A DNA stretch of 64,000 nucleotides, taken from contig VWZW01007171.1 in NCBI GenBank assembly GCA_013397115.1, forward strand, positions 996,661-1,060,660. Direction: 5' to 3'. This document shows positions 26,538-37,800 of the stretch, one piece after another. The position numbers were made by a program, and so were the translations under genes. The DNA is from Edolisoma coerulescens. Taxonomy: Eukaryota; Chordata; Aves; Passeriformes; Campephagidae. The first letter of the stretch is position 1; each line of letters starts with the position of its first letter. Below the pieces are notes generated by a model. That model was not told where the DNA came from, searched no databases, and saw only the letters and a list, made by a program, of their open reading frames with translations.

Positions 26538-29500
26538 CTGTACCAGGCGATAGGGAAGTTGCAAAAAGGGCCACATTAGTACAAAAATTGAGATGGTACT
26601 AAAATCAGCAGCAATGAAAAATGTAAATCCACCTGAAATATGCAGCTCACTTTTCTAGCTAAGAATTAAGCTCCTTGGGATTTTTTTTTAACTTGCTTAA
26701 CACAAAGTAGTCATTAATCAAAAGGATAGAATTAATGAACTATTCCAGCAATTTTTATAAGATTATCCATTTACTTCCGGTTATTTTAGTCTAAATGAGA
26801 CACAGGGGGCAAGAGTAATCCAATCCCAGCTAAAATACTTGGAGCAAACCTCAGGCTTCACAGCAGCCAGTGACTAGTACATAAATGCACAGTGCAAGAC
26901 ACTCATAAAAATGGATGCACAAGTGTCTCTACCAGAAGGAAAAGGGCTCCTGCAGTACTGCTGCTCGCAGACTTCCTTACTGCATTTGAAAATAAAGCTC
27001 CAAAGAACAAAGTGACATTAGTAAGCTGGCACGTAACAGTGACGGGATTTGGTTGGAACTGGTTAACCTCATAAATCCTATTCACATGGGAGATTGAGAA
27101 CTTGCTCAACTGTGAAATCCATACAGACGAGCTGTGGACAAAAAGAGAACCCACTTCCAGTTGATCTCTATGCAACACTAAGTACAACTCACATAAGGCC
27201 AAATTTAAAACAGACAAGTTACCTACCACAGCTGCAACTATATAACTGATGTTGTTGTACATGCTGGAATTACTTTATTTCATCACATGGTAGTTAAAAG
27301 TAGTTTTAAATAATTATTAATAAAGAACTAATGTCAAGCAGACAGTGCCTACTTAAGGGGGTTTTTTAATGTGTTTATACAAATAATAACTTAGCTAGCA
27401 ATAACTAAAGGAATATTTTACCAGGTGATTTATGCTTTAGATTGCAGTTTATATGATGCTTATTCTACTTTTGTGACTGGTGAATCACTGACCAACAGCA
27501 CAGTTCATATGTGCACAGGTTTCTAGTCTAGGTCCTATACACTCATGGGGAAAATGCTTTATAACTTTTTCTATTAAGAAAACCGTAAAGGCATATGTAG
27601 AACATACTTTACATGATGTGGCAACAGTCCTATGGAGATTTGAGCCAGGTAGATTTAACGTCAATAAATATTTGTTCAACATAATATTAGTCAGACTATG
27701 TTTTCATAAACTCCTTTTTTTTTCTCCTTGTCACAGAGACTCATACATGTCAGGTAAGAAGCAAAAGGGAAACACAGTAACACTTCTAGCAATATTTTGA
27801 AATGATGAACAGACTTCCACTGACTTCCCATCTAAGCAGTGAGAAATGAAACTCTCATAAAAGAAGCATAATGGCCATTAGTGAAAATACAAGAGAGACA
27901 TGGTTTGGTTTTAACTTGAGAAAACAAAAAGCTAAATTACAGCACCTTCACCCACATAAAACTGTATTTCTTTCCATCAGAAATTTCATCGGCTTTTTCA
28001 AAAGCAATGTATGAACTATTAAGAAAATGGGTATTTCAGTCTGGCTTGTGGTCCCCGTGAGTTGCATGTGCTGGTACTCACCACTCCTGACAGGAATACG
28101 CAGCACAAGGCATACTGAGCTGCAGCACTATGTCACACAGCCCAAGGGCTGTGCGGCAACTGTGCCCGCAGCACACACCTCCCTCCTGCCTGGCTTTGAC
28201 GTGGTGTCCTCAGGGGAAAGAGTCCTCCCAGCCAGACAGAGCTGGAGCTCATCAAAGCAGCCTTGCCCCCTCAGAATAATGAATCACCTCTAAGAAACAC
28301 ACTTATGAGAAGCAAGCTCCTTTCTGACAAAATAAAAGATGATCCTATGATGAGTTGTTCCTTTCCTCTCCTCCTCCCTTCAGGTAGAAGGTAAACAGTG
28401 GGGATGCCTATTATAGACTGAAAAGAAACACAGCCAACAGAAAGTATGTGTGTACATTCCCCAAGTCACCAAGAGTCACCTGCTTTCCAGTGGGAAAAAC
28501 CTGCATTGTACTTACAAAACACAAATAACATGTGATGAAGAACTCATCCCCAAGCACGTGACTAACATAAAGACATCACTGTTCTGCTCTTCTGCTGCAA
28601 GAGCCAATGCTTCAGCCAAGGGCACATTTTCCCTGAGCAACCTGAATGTATAGAGCACCTTCACAAACTCTTTTTGTCTTTTTAATAACAACTCCTGTTC
28701 CACTATTTAAGTTTTGAGCAGAACTTTGTGTCTTCAATACTTGAATCAACTCAAGCATTTTTTTTCCTGTTCTATCCTCAGGTCCAGATACACTGAGTCT
28801 CACACTGACATCTGGGAAATGTCAATCAAATGCCTATGGTAGTCACATTTATCAAAATAAGAACAAAACACAAAGGAATTTCCAAATTAAACTTCAAAGA
28901 CTCAAAACCACCTGAGACCATCCCTGCCTCACAACCTCACCAATTTGTCTACAAATATGAGTGTTATTAGAAATTAATTTCCTTTTCTCCATTCAGCAGT
29001 TTTCTCAACATACAGAGCTATAGACCTCCATATATTTATCATTTACTCCTTAAAACTGAAAAATATTAAGTCAGAAAGTCTGACAGTTTGTGATACATAT
29101 AACTGTTGCAGTATGCACTGTCAACATCTAAGTCCTTTGAAGAAGCTCAGTTGCCGTCCCAAGAAAACTGAACACATGCTCCCTTTTCCCTGCAGCTCTC
29201 CTACAGATGTAAATAAGAGAAGTCACAATGCAATCCAAACTAAAGATTGTCTGGATTTCGTTACTGCTGTACTCCAAACATGGATATAATCATGGCATGT
29301 GTATTTTAACTTGTAGCCACCTGTTGTCTCATCCTTCCACTAGAAAAATCTAAGAAACTCTTGCTTTGGATTTACAGCCCAAACATCTCATAACTGCTGG
29401 TCTTCATATTTACCCACAGGGAACAGTAACTCTGCAGCACAGACGGTGGACTAATGGGAACAGACTCTTTGGCACCACTAAATACAGCTTTAGAGCAGAA

Positions 29501-30304
29501 GATTGCCAAACTACTATACAGGGTCCTACTCCCCTCCTCAATAATACTAGAAGGGTACAATTCTCCCACTTAACAAGAACCTGATCAGTACATAATTATT
29601 ACCAACCCTTTTTAATCAACTATTAATTTTCCAGTTTAACAGGTTTCTTTACCCTTCATATGCAATGACAGTCCTGATTAATGCTTTTGCAAAGATGAAG
29701 TGAAAAAAAAAAGCAAGCATATTCATGTGTATATTCTAGATAGGGGCTCGTGATCCTTCTACATATTCCATGGTTTGCAATGAACTTTCTAAACCTAGAC
29801 TGATGAGATTAAGATACAGCATTGGTGAAAACCATTTCAGTTCATAAAGAAAAATTGAAAGCAGGCATGTGAGAACAGGACGTGTGCTTAAACTATCTGA
29901 GCTACAGAAGCAAATTTTCTTCTCTCCTTCAAATGAAAAAAAAAAAGGCAAGCTCTTTCGCAAAATTCCAAATGGCTTAATCCTGCAACAATGACTTTTA
30001 CAAGTAGTCCCAGAGATTTCCATTGAAGAGTTTGCATGAATATATATTACTCACATGGGAACTAAGTGTAAACCAACCTAAAGTTTTAAAGAAAAACACT
30101 AGGAACACCTTTCCAAAAAATGAGAATAATAAAATTCTCATGAGGTTATGTCTTCCAAACAATGACTCCAACCTGATAATAAATAGTTCTTCTGTCTGAA
30201 GAATAGATTCCATACCTACTGTCATCAAAAGTAACTCTTTGCTAACAGTGTATAGAGTAAAAGTAGATATGGACAAAATCATCTACAGTTACTTTTCTCA
30301 TTAC
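26538..30304 (-). other. PDZRN4: PDZRN4 intron 2
   Basis: A 3767-bp intron with GTAATG donor and GGTACAG acceptor, otherwise AT-rich. A locally GC-richer patch with a few CpG lies at about 28040-28275. I found no exon, RNA gene or clear transposon in it. Confidence 0.9.
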
Positions 30305-30391
30305 CTGATTGGGTCGTCCTCCTATAATATTGAATCCCAAAGTGTCATTTTCTCGGTGTAGCATGATCATTAATGGTTTGCGTTCTCCTCC
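30305..30391 (-). CDS. PDZRN4: PDZRN4 exon 2 (start of PDZ1, ligand-binding loop)
   Basis: This 87-nt exon has 29 codons and is phase 0 at both ends. The acceptor is a pyrimidine-rich tract ending TTCTTAG just above 30391, and the donor is GTAATG from 30304 down. The peptide carries RENDTLGFNIIGGRPNQ. The LGFN at residues 18-21 is the carboxylate-binding (GLGF-type) loop of a PDZ domain, followed by the second strand and the GGRPNQ turn. The wording is almost the same as PDZ1 of vertebrate PDZRN4. It joins exon 1 in frame after the PGK residues and exon 3 in frame before NNQ. In the protein this domain binds C-terminal tails of partners. Too short to be found as an open frame by length alone; recognised by motif and splice sites. 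Confidence 0.95.
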
Positions 30392-32760
30392 CTAAGAAGC
30401 AAGAGATGAAATATTGTTAAAGAACACAGTCTGAAGAAGAAGTTATTAAATGAAAGCACTAATGCACATAAGATTTTTAGCTGGAGAATATATAAGATAA
30501 GGCTTGAAGGAAGATTAGGCTGAAAAGACTTGGCACTGGTAAAAAAACCAAAGGAAAAGTCATGAATCACTGAAAAGTTAGCAGGTAACACCTGATTATC
30601 TCCAGTTATCTTCAGCTGAACAGAAGAAAGGACAGATTTTTGGTGTGAGGACTGCTCAGCACCACGGAAAAAGGTCAGAGTTCCAAATATCTGGAAGTCT
30701 CTATAAATATAAAATCCCTATACATGTTAACATTTCACACATTAAACATACAGGTTAAAATACAGACATTATAATTTTCAGACCCCAAAGTCATATCAGC
30801 ACACATCTCAAAGCAACTTTCACAGAACACACAGAAAATGAAAACCAACTCATCATCCCAAACTTTCACTTCTCTCCAAAAGGAAAGAATTCAAAACAAT
30901 ATCTGTAAAAAATATAGGTTTTATTCTGAAAAAAGGCTTAAAATATAAAGTAAACACTGAAAATAAGAAATTGAGTAAAAGTTAAAAATGAGAAAAGAGA
31001 AATCTTTTCCTTCAGTGGACCAGGCAAATAATTAAAATTTTTTGAAAAACCAAAAAAACAAAAAAAAAAACCCGGAGGCTTTAGCACAGCAAGTTACCTT
31101 ATTTTACGTTGAAACCCACATTTTATTAACTGTGTCCGTGACGTGTTGTATGCCCGAATGGTACATTTGAGTTTAATTACGTATATTTTTCCTGCACTGA
31201 GTTTTCCCCCCCAGCTCCTGTTTTATTCATTCTCCCTCTCTGACGGCGGGAGATGCCCGAGAGGCAGCGCCCACAGCGACACCTCCCGGCGGCGCTCGGG
31301 AGCGGCGGGTGCTCCCGGCAGTGCTCCAGCCTGGCCCCGCACCTCTGCCGGGACCTTACCGACAGTCCCTACACCTCTCCTCCCTTCTGCAGCCACCGCT
31401 GTCCTCGCACACCCTACCCCTAGCAGTCACTGCTGCCCCACTGCACACGACCTTATCTCATCTGCCAAGAGATGTAGCAAGTGTATAGCACACCTGTCAG
31501 ATCCAGCAACCTAGACCTCATGGACTAGCTAGCCAGAGGAAACTTAAAAAAAAAAAAAAAAATTATTCAAGTTTTCAAACACAGAGTTACTCAGTGCCAC
31601 GAAGACCCGTGAGATCTGTATTCTGAGCCATTCTGGTGTCCTGCGAACAACGTCCCCTTTCCCATTTTCCATGCAGCAGACAGATGCCCAGCACACTACA
31701 TTGCTTCGGGTGTGAGTTTCACTGCTCAGACCTTTTCATCCTCGGATTTTGCTTCCCAAGGGTCCGTGAAGATTTAGGTAGAAAGAAAAATGATTTGCAT
31801 TAAAACACTTCTCACCACGGCTGCAATCAGCAATGCCTGAGCCTGCACAGTGAGCTTCCAGGCAGGAATTAAAAAGCTCCATCACAGCAAGTGAAGCCAG
31901 CTCACCGCAACTCTGGGATGGTTTGTTTCACCTAAGGAAGAGAGTCGGTCTCTGGGCAATGCCCTCAGACCTGAGGGGAGAGCGCAGCACTGCTCCAGCC
32001 TCTGCTTATGAACGGTGGCAGCTGTCATTCCATTCTACCATACCAGAGAGGCTTTGATGTCCTTTCGCCATCGTTTCCAAAGTCTACAATAATCTTACAC
32101 TCCAGTTTTTTAAGACAACTTCTCAGCTGCTCAAATAAAAGTTAAAAGCCAGCTCCACGCCCGTGAGCTGCTGCCAGTACCAGCTGGAGTAAAATGAGCA
32201 GCAAAAGCAGCTGGGGTCCCTGCGAGGCGGGGCGGCCTGATGTGGACAGCCTGACCGGAGGAACCAGGACCCGTCTGCCGGCTGCCAGCCCAGGAGCGAA
32301 GCCATCTCCCCTCCCGCCCGTTCTCCATCCTCTCCGGCCGAGCAAGCGCTCGGTCGCAGCCTCTGCCAGGCACTGCTGGGCTCACCGCAGCGCGGGGTTT
32401 TGGCTACCGAAGGGCGCCGGAAGGGGGACCGACAAGAAGCGTGTCCCCCCCGGGGGTGTTACGAAAAATCAGTAAAATAAAACTCTTCTTCATCTGGCAT
32501 CAGGGTCCGGCAGCTATATCTCTCCGAAAGAGGCGAGGAGAGGGCAGGGGCGGCTAGCACCGCCCGGGGGATGCGCAGCGGATCGGGCTGGGTCGCGGAC
32601 TGATGTGGTGATGATTGCCGGTCCCCGGGGACACCGCCCGCCCCGTCACTCGGCGGGTCGTTCACAAGTCGGGCTCGGGAAACGCATGTTGGAGGAGAGC
32701 ACAGCTGGAGGGGCGCAGACCGGGGCGCGCTGCCTGGCCGACCCCTGACGCCGCACTCAC
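30392..32760 (-). other. PDZRN4: PDZRN4 intron 1
   Basis: A 2369-bp intron with GTGAGT donor and TTCTTAG acceptor. The first 600 bp (32150-32760) belong to the CpG island. A separate CpG-dense block lies at about 31240-31345. An A-rich tract ends near 31561, and another A-rich stretch lies at 31047-31070. The rest is AT-rich and featureless to my eye. Open frames in it on both strands, such as 31143-31514 plus, show no family resemblance. Confidence 0.9.
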
Positions 32761-33014
32761 CTTGCCGGGCTGGCTGCCCGCCAGGTCCCGGGCGATGCTG
32801 CTGATGTGGCTCATGTACTGGCCGAACTTCGCCTGGTACCGCCGCGCCGTCAGCTGCACCTCGCTCTGCAGCGCCGACAGCTGCGCCAGCAGCGACTTCT
32901 CCCTCCTGCTCCAGCGCAGGGCCTCCCTCTTCAGCTCGTGACCCGGCTCCGGGGCGCCGCCGCCCCGCAGCGTCCGCAGGCAGCGGTGCCCGCCGCCCGC
33001 CCGCGGCTGCCCCG
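32761..33014 (-). CDS. PDZRN4: PDZRN4 exon 1, 3' part (zinc-finger tail and coiled coil); 5' part lost in gap
   Basis: PDZRN4 (LNX4) belongs to the Ligand-of-Numb-X family of RING-type E3 ubiquitin ligases with PDZ domains. The visible 84 codons begin at the gap edge. A stretch with GHRC and a following LRTLR resembles the end of the TRAF-type zinc-finger region. Then comes a charged helical segment with RREKSLLAQLSALQ and VQLTARRYQ, the family's coiled coil before PDZ1. The exon ends in CCCGGCAAG followed by a GTGAGT donor (minus strand, 32760 downwards), phase 0. The close match of the ARRYQ, KF and QYM motifs to PDZRN4 rather than PDZRN3 (recalled, not searched) sets the symbol. The family's first exon normally also encodes the N-terminal RING, absent here because 33015-33412 is N. 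The frame is open into the gap. The in-frame ATG at 33477 gives a protein unlike any PDZRN N-terminus, so the true start is probably in the gap. Confidence 0.9.
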
Positions 33015-33412
33015 NNNNNNNNNNNNNNNNNNNNNNNNNNNNNNNNNNNNNNNNNNNNNNNNNNNNNNNNNNNNNNNNNNNNNNNNNNNNNNNNNNNNNN
33101 NNNNNNNNNNNNNNNNNNNNNNNNNNNNNNNNNNNNNNNNNNNNNNNNNNNNNNNNNNNNNNNNNNNNNNNNNNNNNNNNNNNNNNNNNNNNNNNNNNNN
33201 NNNNNNNNNNNNNNNNNNNNNNNNNNNNNNNNNNNNNNNNNNNNNNNNNNNNNNNNNNNNNNNNNNNNNNNNNNNNNNNNNNNNNNNNNNNNNNNNNNNN
33301 NNNNNNNNNNNNNNNNNNNNNNNNNNNNNNNNNNNNNNNNNNNNNNNNNNNNNNNNNNNNNNNNNNNNNNNNNNNNNNNNNNNNNNNNNNNNNNNNNNNN
33401 NNNNNNNNNNNN
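33015..33412. other. Assembly gap (398 N) over PDZRN4 exon 1
   Basis: A run of 398 unknown bases sits in the most GC-rich part of the window. From the family's length, roughly 130-140 codons (start codon, RING finger, first zinc-finger part) are missing ahead of the visible exon 1 part. That is about 400 nt, close to the gap size, though gap sizes in assemblies are often estimates. Such gaps are common at GC-rich first exons in bird genomes. Confidence 0.98.
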
Positions 33413-33720
33413 GAGCGGGGCCGTGCCGGGGGAGGCGGGAGACAGAGATCCCGGCGGCTTCCCCCACCCTCTCGCATTAGCTCCCTCTCCCCGGCGCTAC
33501 CGCCCCACGCCCAGCCCTGGCACCACCTCCGCCCTCCAGGAGCATCCTCGCTGCGCGGCGGGGCGAGGGACCGAGGCGCGGGGACGCTCCGCCGCTCGGC
33601 CCGCGCCCTCCGGCCTCCCCCGTGCGGGTACTGTCCCGGAGGGCGAGCTGTGCCCCCAGCGGGTCACTCGGGGCTGGGTTATGGTCGCTGAGGGAGGGAG
33701 CTGACAGGCTGCGGGACAGC
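33413..33720 (-). promoter_or_regulatory. PDZRN4: Probable PDZRN4 5' UTR and core promoter, CpG-rich, upstream edge of gap
   Basis: Directly upstream of the hidden start of exon 1 the sequence is very GC-rich with many CpG, as expected of a TATA-less CpG-island promoter read on the minus strand. A GC-box/KLF-like motif (plus strand CGCCCCACGCCC) lies at 33501-33512. I see no clear TATA box. The exact transcription start cannot be placed. GC content drops sharply beyond about 33720. Confidence 0.6.
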
Positions 33721-34841
33721 GAATCGCTCAGGCTCTGACTGCTGCACACATGTGCTGGTAAATAACGCGCACGTGTGAGCATGTCTGTTTCGTGTCTCTC
33801 CAAAAGGCTTTCTCCTCTCTTTTCCTCCCGTTTTGGGTTATCCGTCAGGGCATAGAATCCTGAAATCCCCAGTACTAGTGCTCTCTTTGTTGCCTTACCA
33901 TAAAGGAAGTAAGTCAGGATAAGAGAATTGCTTGTTGAGCTCCCTTAAACAACAACATATGGATAAGCAACACTTTCATTTAAAGAAAAGCTAAAACACA
34001 GAAAAATCTGGAAAAGCCTAGTTAGGATCAATAGCCGCATGGATTCTACCCCTTCATCACTGCACAACCCACAACATACACTGAAACATGAAACCCCTAA
34101 CACATTCCCCACATAACTTCACTATTGAAAACACAGGGCCAGATTACTGCCCCCCAGCCCTGTGGAAAACCTCCCAGAGAAGAGAGGGATGGAGCTCTCT
34201 GAGGGGTTTCTTCAGTAGGCTCCTTCATGTGTGGATCAGACACCATCATTTTTGCAAAGGTTGACTTTGCAAAGGTTTGATCTGTCCAGGCCCCATCACA
34301 GGCTGTTTTCTGGGCTGAGAACTCCTGAGGTAGAGCCAGGGTGTGTCATCACCAGTTCTGCAATTTCTGGCTTGAACTCTGAGTCTCATGAGCATCCCTC
34401 TGGGAAAGCCATGGGGGCTTTTGAGACCCACTAATGACTGGTTCTTTTCCATGACTAAAAAGGCATCATGTGGGCAGTACAGCAGAGACTTTTTTTTTTC
34501 CCCCAAAGCAAGAAGGAAAACTCTGCACATACCTGTCCCTAGTACTGTATCTGGGATGGCAGATCTGTTATGTATACTCACTATTTACTTTAAAAAGATT
34601 GGCAATGCCTCACAGAACATCTACAGACACAGATATTACTGAGAAGCACCATCAATTTACTATTTCTGACTTGCCAAACAGAAACCCAGAGTTTCTGTTG
34701 GATTACCATGGCCATGAAATAAATAAGCAAATGAACTGCACCATCAAATAGTCTCTCATCTTGAAGACAATGTACTGTAATACAATATTTCATTGCAGAA
34801 CAAAATCACCTTCTCTAACACGAAAAGGAAAATCAGACACC

Positions 34842-34865
34842 TTGAGTAACTTATTGAGTAACTTA
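34842..34865. repeat. Tandem duplication, 12-bp unit TTGAGTAACTTA, two copies
   Basis: Two perfect copies followed by a partial third (TTG). Slippage-type repeat 1.1 kb upstream of the CpG island. Confidence 0.9.
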
Positions 34866-37800
34866 TTGTGCTATTCATACTGGTTTTGATCATCTATCCA
34901 TTGATTTTAATTGCTTTGCTTATGGGGTCGAATCAGTGTCATTCAAAATGTTATAGAAAATTACTAAAAAATAGTATCCTCCTCTCCATTTTCGAACTTA
35001 ACTATCAATTTGGCCTCATTATTTGTTTATATCCTCTCCTCTCTCCTAGTGTCCCAACTAATCTCCTTGACCTCATTACATATGGCCCAGAATTTCAGGT
35101 CTGAACACAGGCAGTAGTGTCTTCATTCATAAATTAAACTGGGCAGAGAACAGGCCCTGACACTGGTTCATGATCTGTTAAACTGGTGTTGCTTCTGTTA
35201 ATCTGTTAGTGTGATGCTTGAAATGGTTTTGGCTAAGATGTGTGAGCAGCCTCCCAAACAACAGTTGGACACAGCACTAGAGCTGCAGGGGCAAGTCCCA
35301 AGAGATAGTTTGGGGTGGCTGCCCTCTTTTGGAGGTGGAGACTTAGGGGCAAGGCTGTGAGTCCTTCTGGAGTCCCTGGCACATTTTATTCACCAGTATA
35401 AATGCAGTCAAAGGCATGAGGTAGCCAGGTTTGAGCCTCGGAGCCTTCTGGCTTCTTTTAGATTAGATGATTAATTAAACAACGGTTCAGGATTCCCATG
35501 GTAGGCATACTTGAAAAAAACCTACTCTGTCCTTTCTGGCTTACTTTGGGCATTGGTGAAATGTCAATGCACTGGCAAAACAGTTCCAGGCAGTTGCCCG
35601 GAAGGCAGTTGCCTTTTTGTCTGCCGGTGCTGGCCTAAGAAGTTATATTTCTTTGCCATGATGTCAGCACGGATGGAAGCACAGGCAACTGGGTTCATAG
35701 CAGAAGTAATCTTCCAGTGCAGGAAGCTGTAATACAGACAAATATACTAAACTCATATAAAGATAACAGCTGTCTGCATACCAGACCTCAGTGGAAATGG
35801 ATACACATGGATAAATAAATGCAAATGTTACCAATGTGCTTACAAGGGATGATTCCTACAATTAGTCCTATTAGTTCCAATGTAGTCAGAAAATGAAAAA
35901 CACAATCCTCACGTTGTCTTAAAATATTCTTAAAGAGACAACATAATTATAATTTGTTTGTTCCTCCAAGGTCTCAGCACCTACAGCCCCAGGTTTCATA
36001 CAGCCACTCCAGTCATGGGTTCACTGAGTTGGTCAAAGAGGGAAATTCAGATTTAGGGAGATGGAGAGAGGCTGAGGAGCATAGGAACAGCAGAGCTCTC
36101 ATGAACACTGGGGACAGCTGTGATAGCACCACACTGGGACTGAACCCGGTCATGGATCAAATAAATGTGCAGTGCCTTGTCTCTGGATGAGTCCGTGTCT
36201 TCAACAGCTTCCAACACATTCATTTTTGCTCTGCTTTTCTAAGGCAGAAAAAGTAATTTGAAATAAGAAAGCATTTGCTTCCTCAGTCACAGGTACCTAC
36301 ACATATACTGACACACAAAACTACATTTTGAGGGAGGATTTTGGTGGGGGTAACTGCTGCTGAAGGAGTTCTTTACCAGCACAGAAACCCTGCTGCTTCT
36401 GGTCATTGGAGAGGGGAGGAAGAGCTATTTCTGCTGTAAATAGAGGGTTTTTCTGCCCATAGTTCTTTTCTCATCCTTAGTGGATTAACAGTTTAAAGGA
36501 TGAATTATACAGCTGTTTCCAAGACTTCTGATGAAAAAATCAGAAGAAAGTAAGAATTACTGTTCTGGAATCCTGAAGGTGAATGCAAGGCTCCAGGGTC
36601 CATTGAAGTCAATGGGGAAAATCCTGTGAACTTTCAACTCACATATGTGAGAATAAAAGATGTATTTTTGTATTTCCCTCCTCATTTTAATAATAATTTT
36701 TCCGTATTATTCATCCATAGAATTTCACAGGAAGGTTCTTTTTCCAGTCACACTAGTAAAATGCTGTAACTAACCTAGAGCCAGGGGATCTCAGCAACTT
36801 CACTCTGAGAGAAGAACTTGGATCTGAGCATTTGCTATTAAAATCTGTTGTCATCAGAAGTCTGCAAAGAATTTATGTCACGGCACTTTAACATGTTTCA
36901 TTGTAGAGAATCACCTCAGAAGGTTTACAGTTTTTAAATCAGCAAGCAAGTTTTCTGTTGCACAGTTTGTCATTGAGCATGGTAAGAGTGTTTGAGGAAG
37001 TGTCCAAGTCTGAAAGTGTACAGATTTTTTCTGAAACCTGAGCAAGTATTTGCATTCATCAATTAAGGAAAGAAAATTCAATTAAGCTTCAGACATTCAG
37101 TGAAGAAGATTATCTCCAGAAAACATTTGTAATCTATGTTGTTCACCAGCACAGAGACACTATATGATCTCTGTGTAACTATGTTTGACATCAAATGAAT
37201 CAACAATCATCTCCGGCCACTAGAAAAATGAGAACAAGTCTTAAAATCCCGTAAGTGGGAGGTCTGGATTTTTTACCCACCTCTTTTATCCACTAAATGG
37301 CCATAACCAAGTCCTATAACTGCTTTTCACTTTTCACTTCACTTACTGCTAATGCTACCCAGCAGAATTCACAGCAGCCAGCTGAAGTCCCTATACAATG
37401 CCTGTAGTTAACAAAGATGCCTCACTAGGGCACCTTAGGGCAGTCAGGATTGAAATCTGCACTTTCCAACACAGCAGGTGGATAAAAGCACCTTCCAGGA
37501 TGTGCCTGACCTGGGAGGTGTGCTCTGCAGTCACACCCTGTGGTCTGAGCCTTGCAGAGAGAGGAGTTCAAGGAGCAGTGAGATTGTGTGTGATCTAAGA
37601 TTCAATCTGTCCAGTGCTATAAAAGCCAAATGCTGCCTGTTTAACCTCTTAGGAACTTACCTGATAGAAATTAACTGTTCTATCAGTTTTGGACACCTCC
37701 AGCAGCTGAACAGGGGTTTTTTCAGTATTACATTTCTACTGAAGTCCTTGGTACAAAGTCAAAGGCAGACTTGAGCACTTAACATTTTAACAGAACATTT

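Larger units (their letters stand above)
32150..33720. promoter_or_regulatory. CpG island spanning exon 1 and start of intron 1 of PDZRN4
   Basis: CpG dinucleotides are dense from about 32150 to 33720, in sharp contrast to the AT-rich, CpG-poor DNA on both sides. The island covers the first 600 bp of intron 1, exon 1, the assembly gap and the promoter. This fits an unmethylated promoter of a developmental, tissue-restricted gene. Edges are by eye. Confidence 0.8.

Noticed and set aside
31143..31514. 123-codon plus-strand frame in intron 1
   Set aside because: Caused by the CpG-dense block; no motif, antisense to the gene.
32806..33480. Open frames opposite exon 1 (plus strand) and the second minus frame through the gap
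   Set aside because: They are antisense or shifted shadows of exon 1 in GC-rich DNA and consist largely of unknown residues.
33423..33704. 93-codon plus-strand frame and the 108-codon minus frame at 33477-33803 in the promoter
   Set aside because: GC-rich promoter sequence with few stops; Pro/Arg/Ala-rich without homology.
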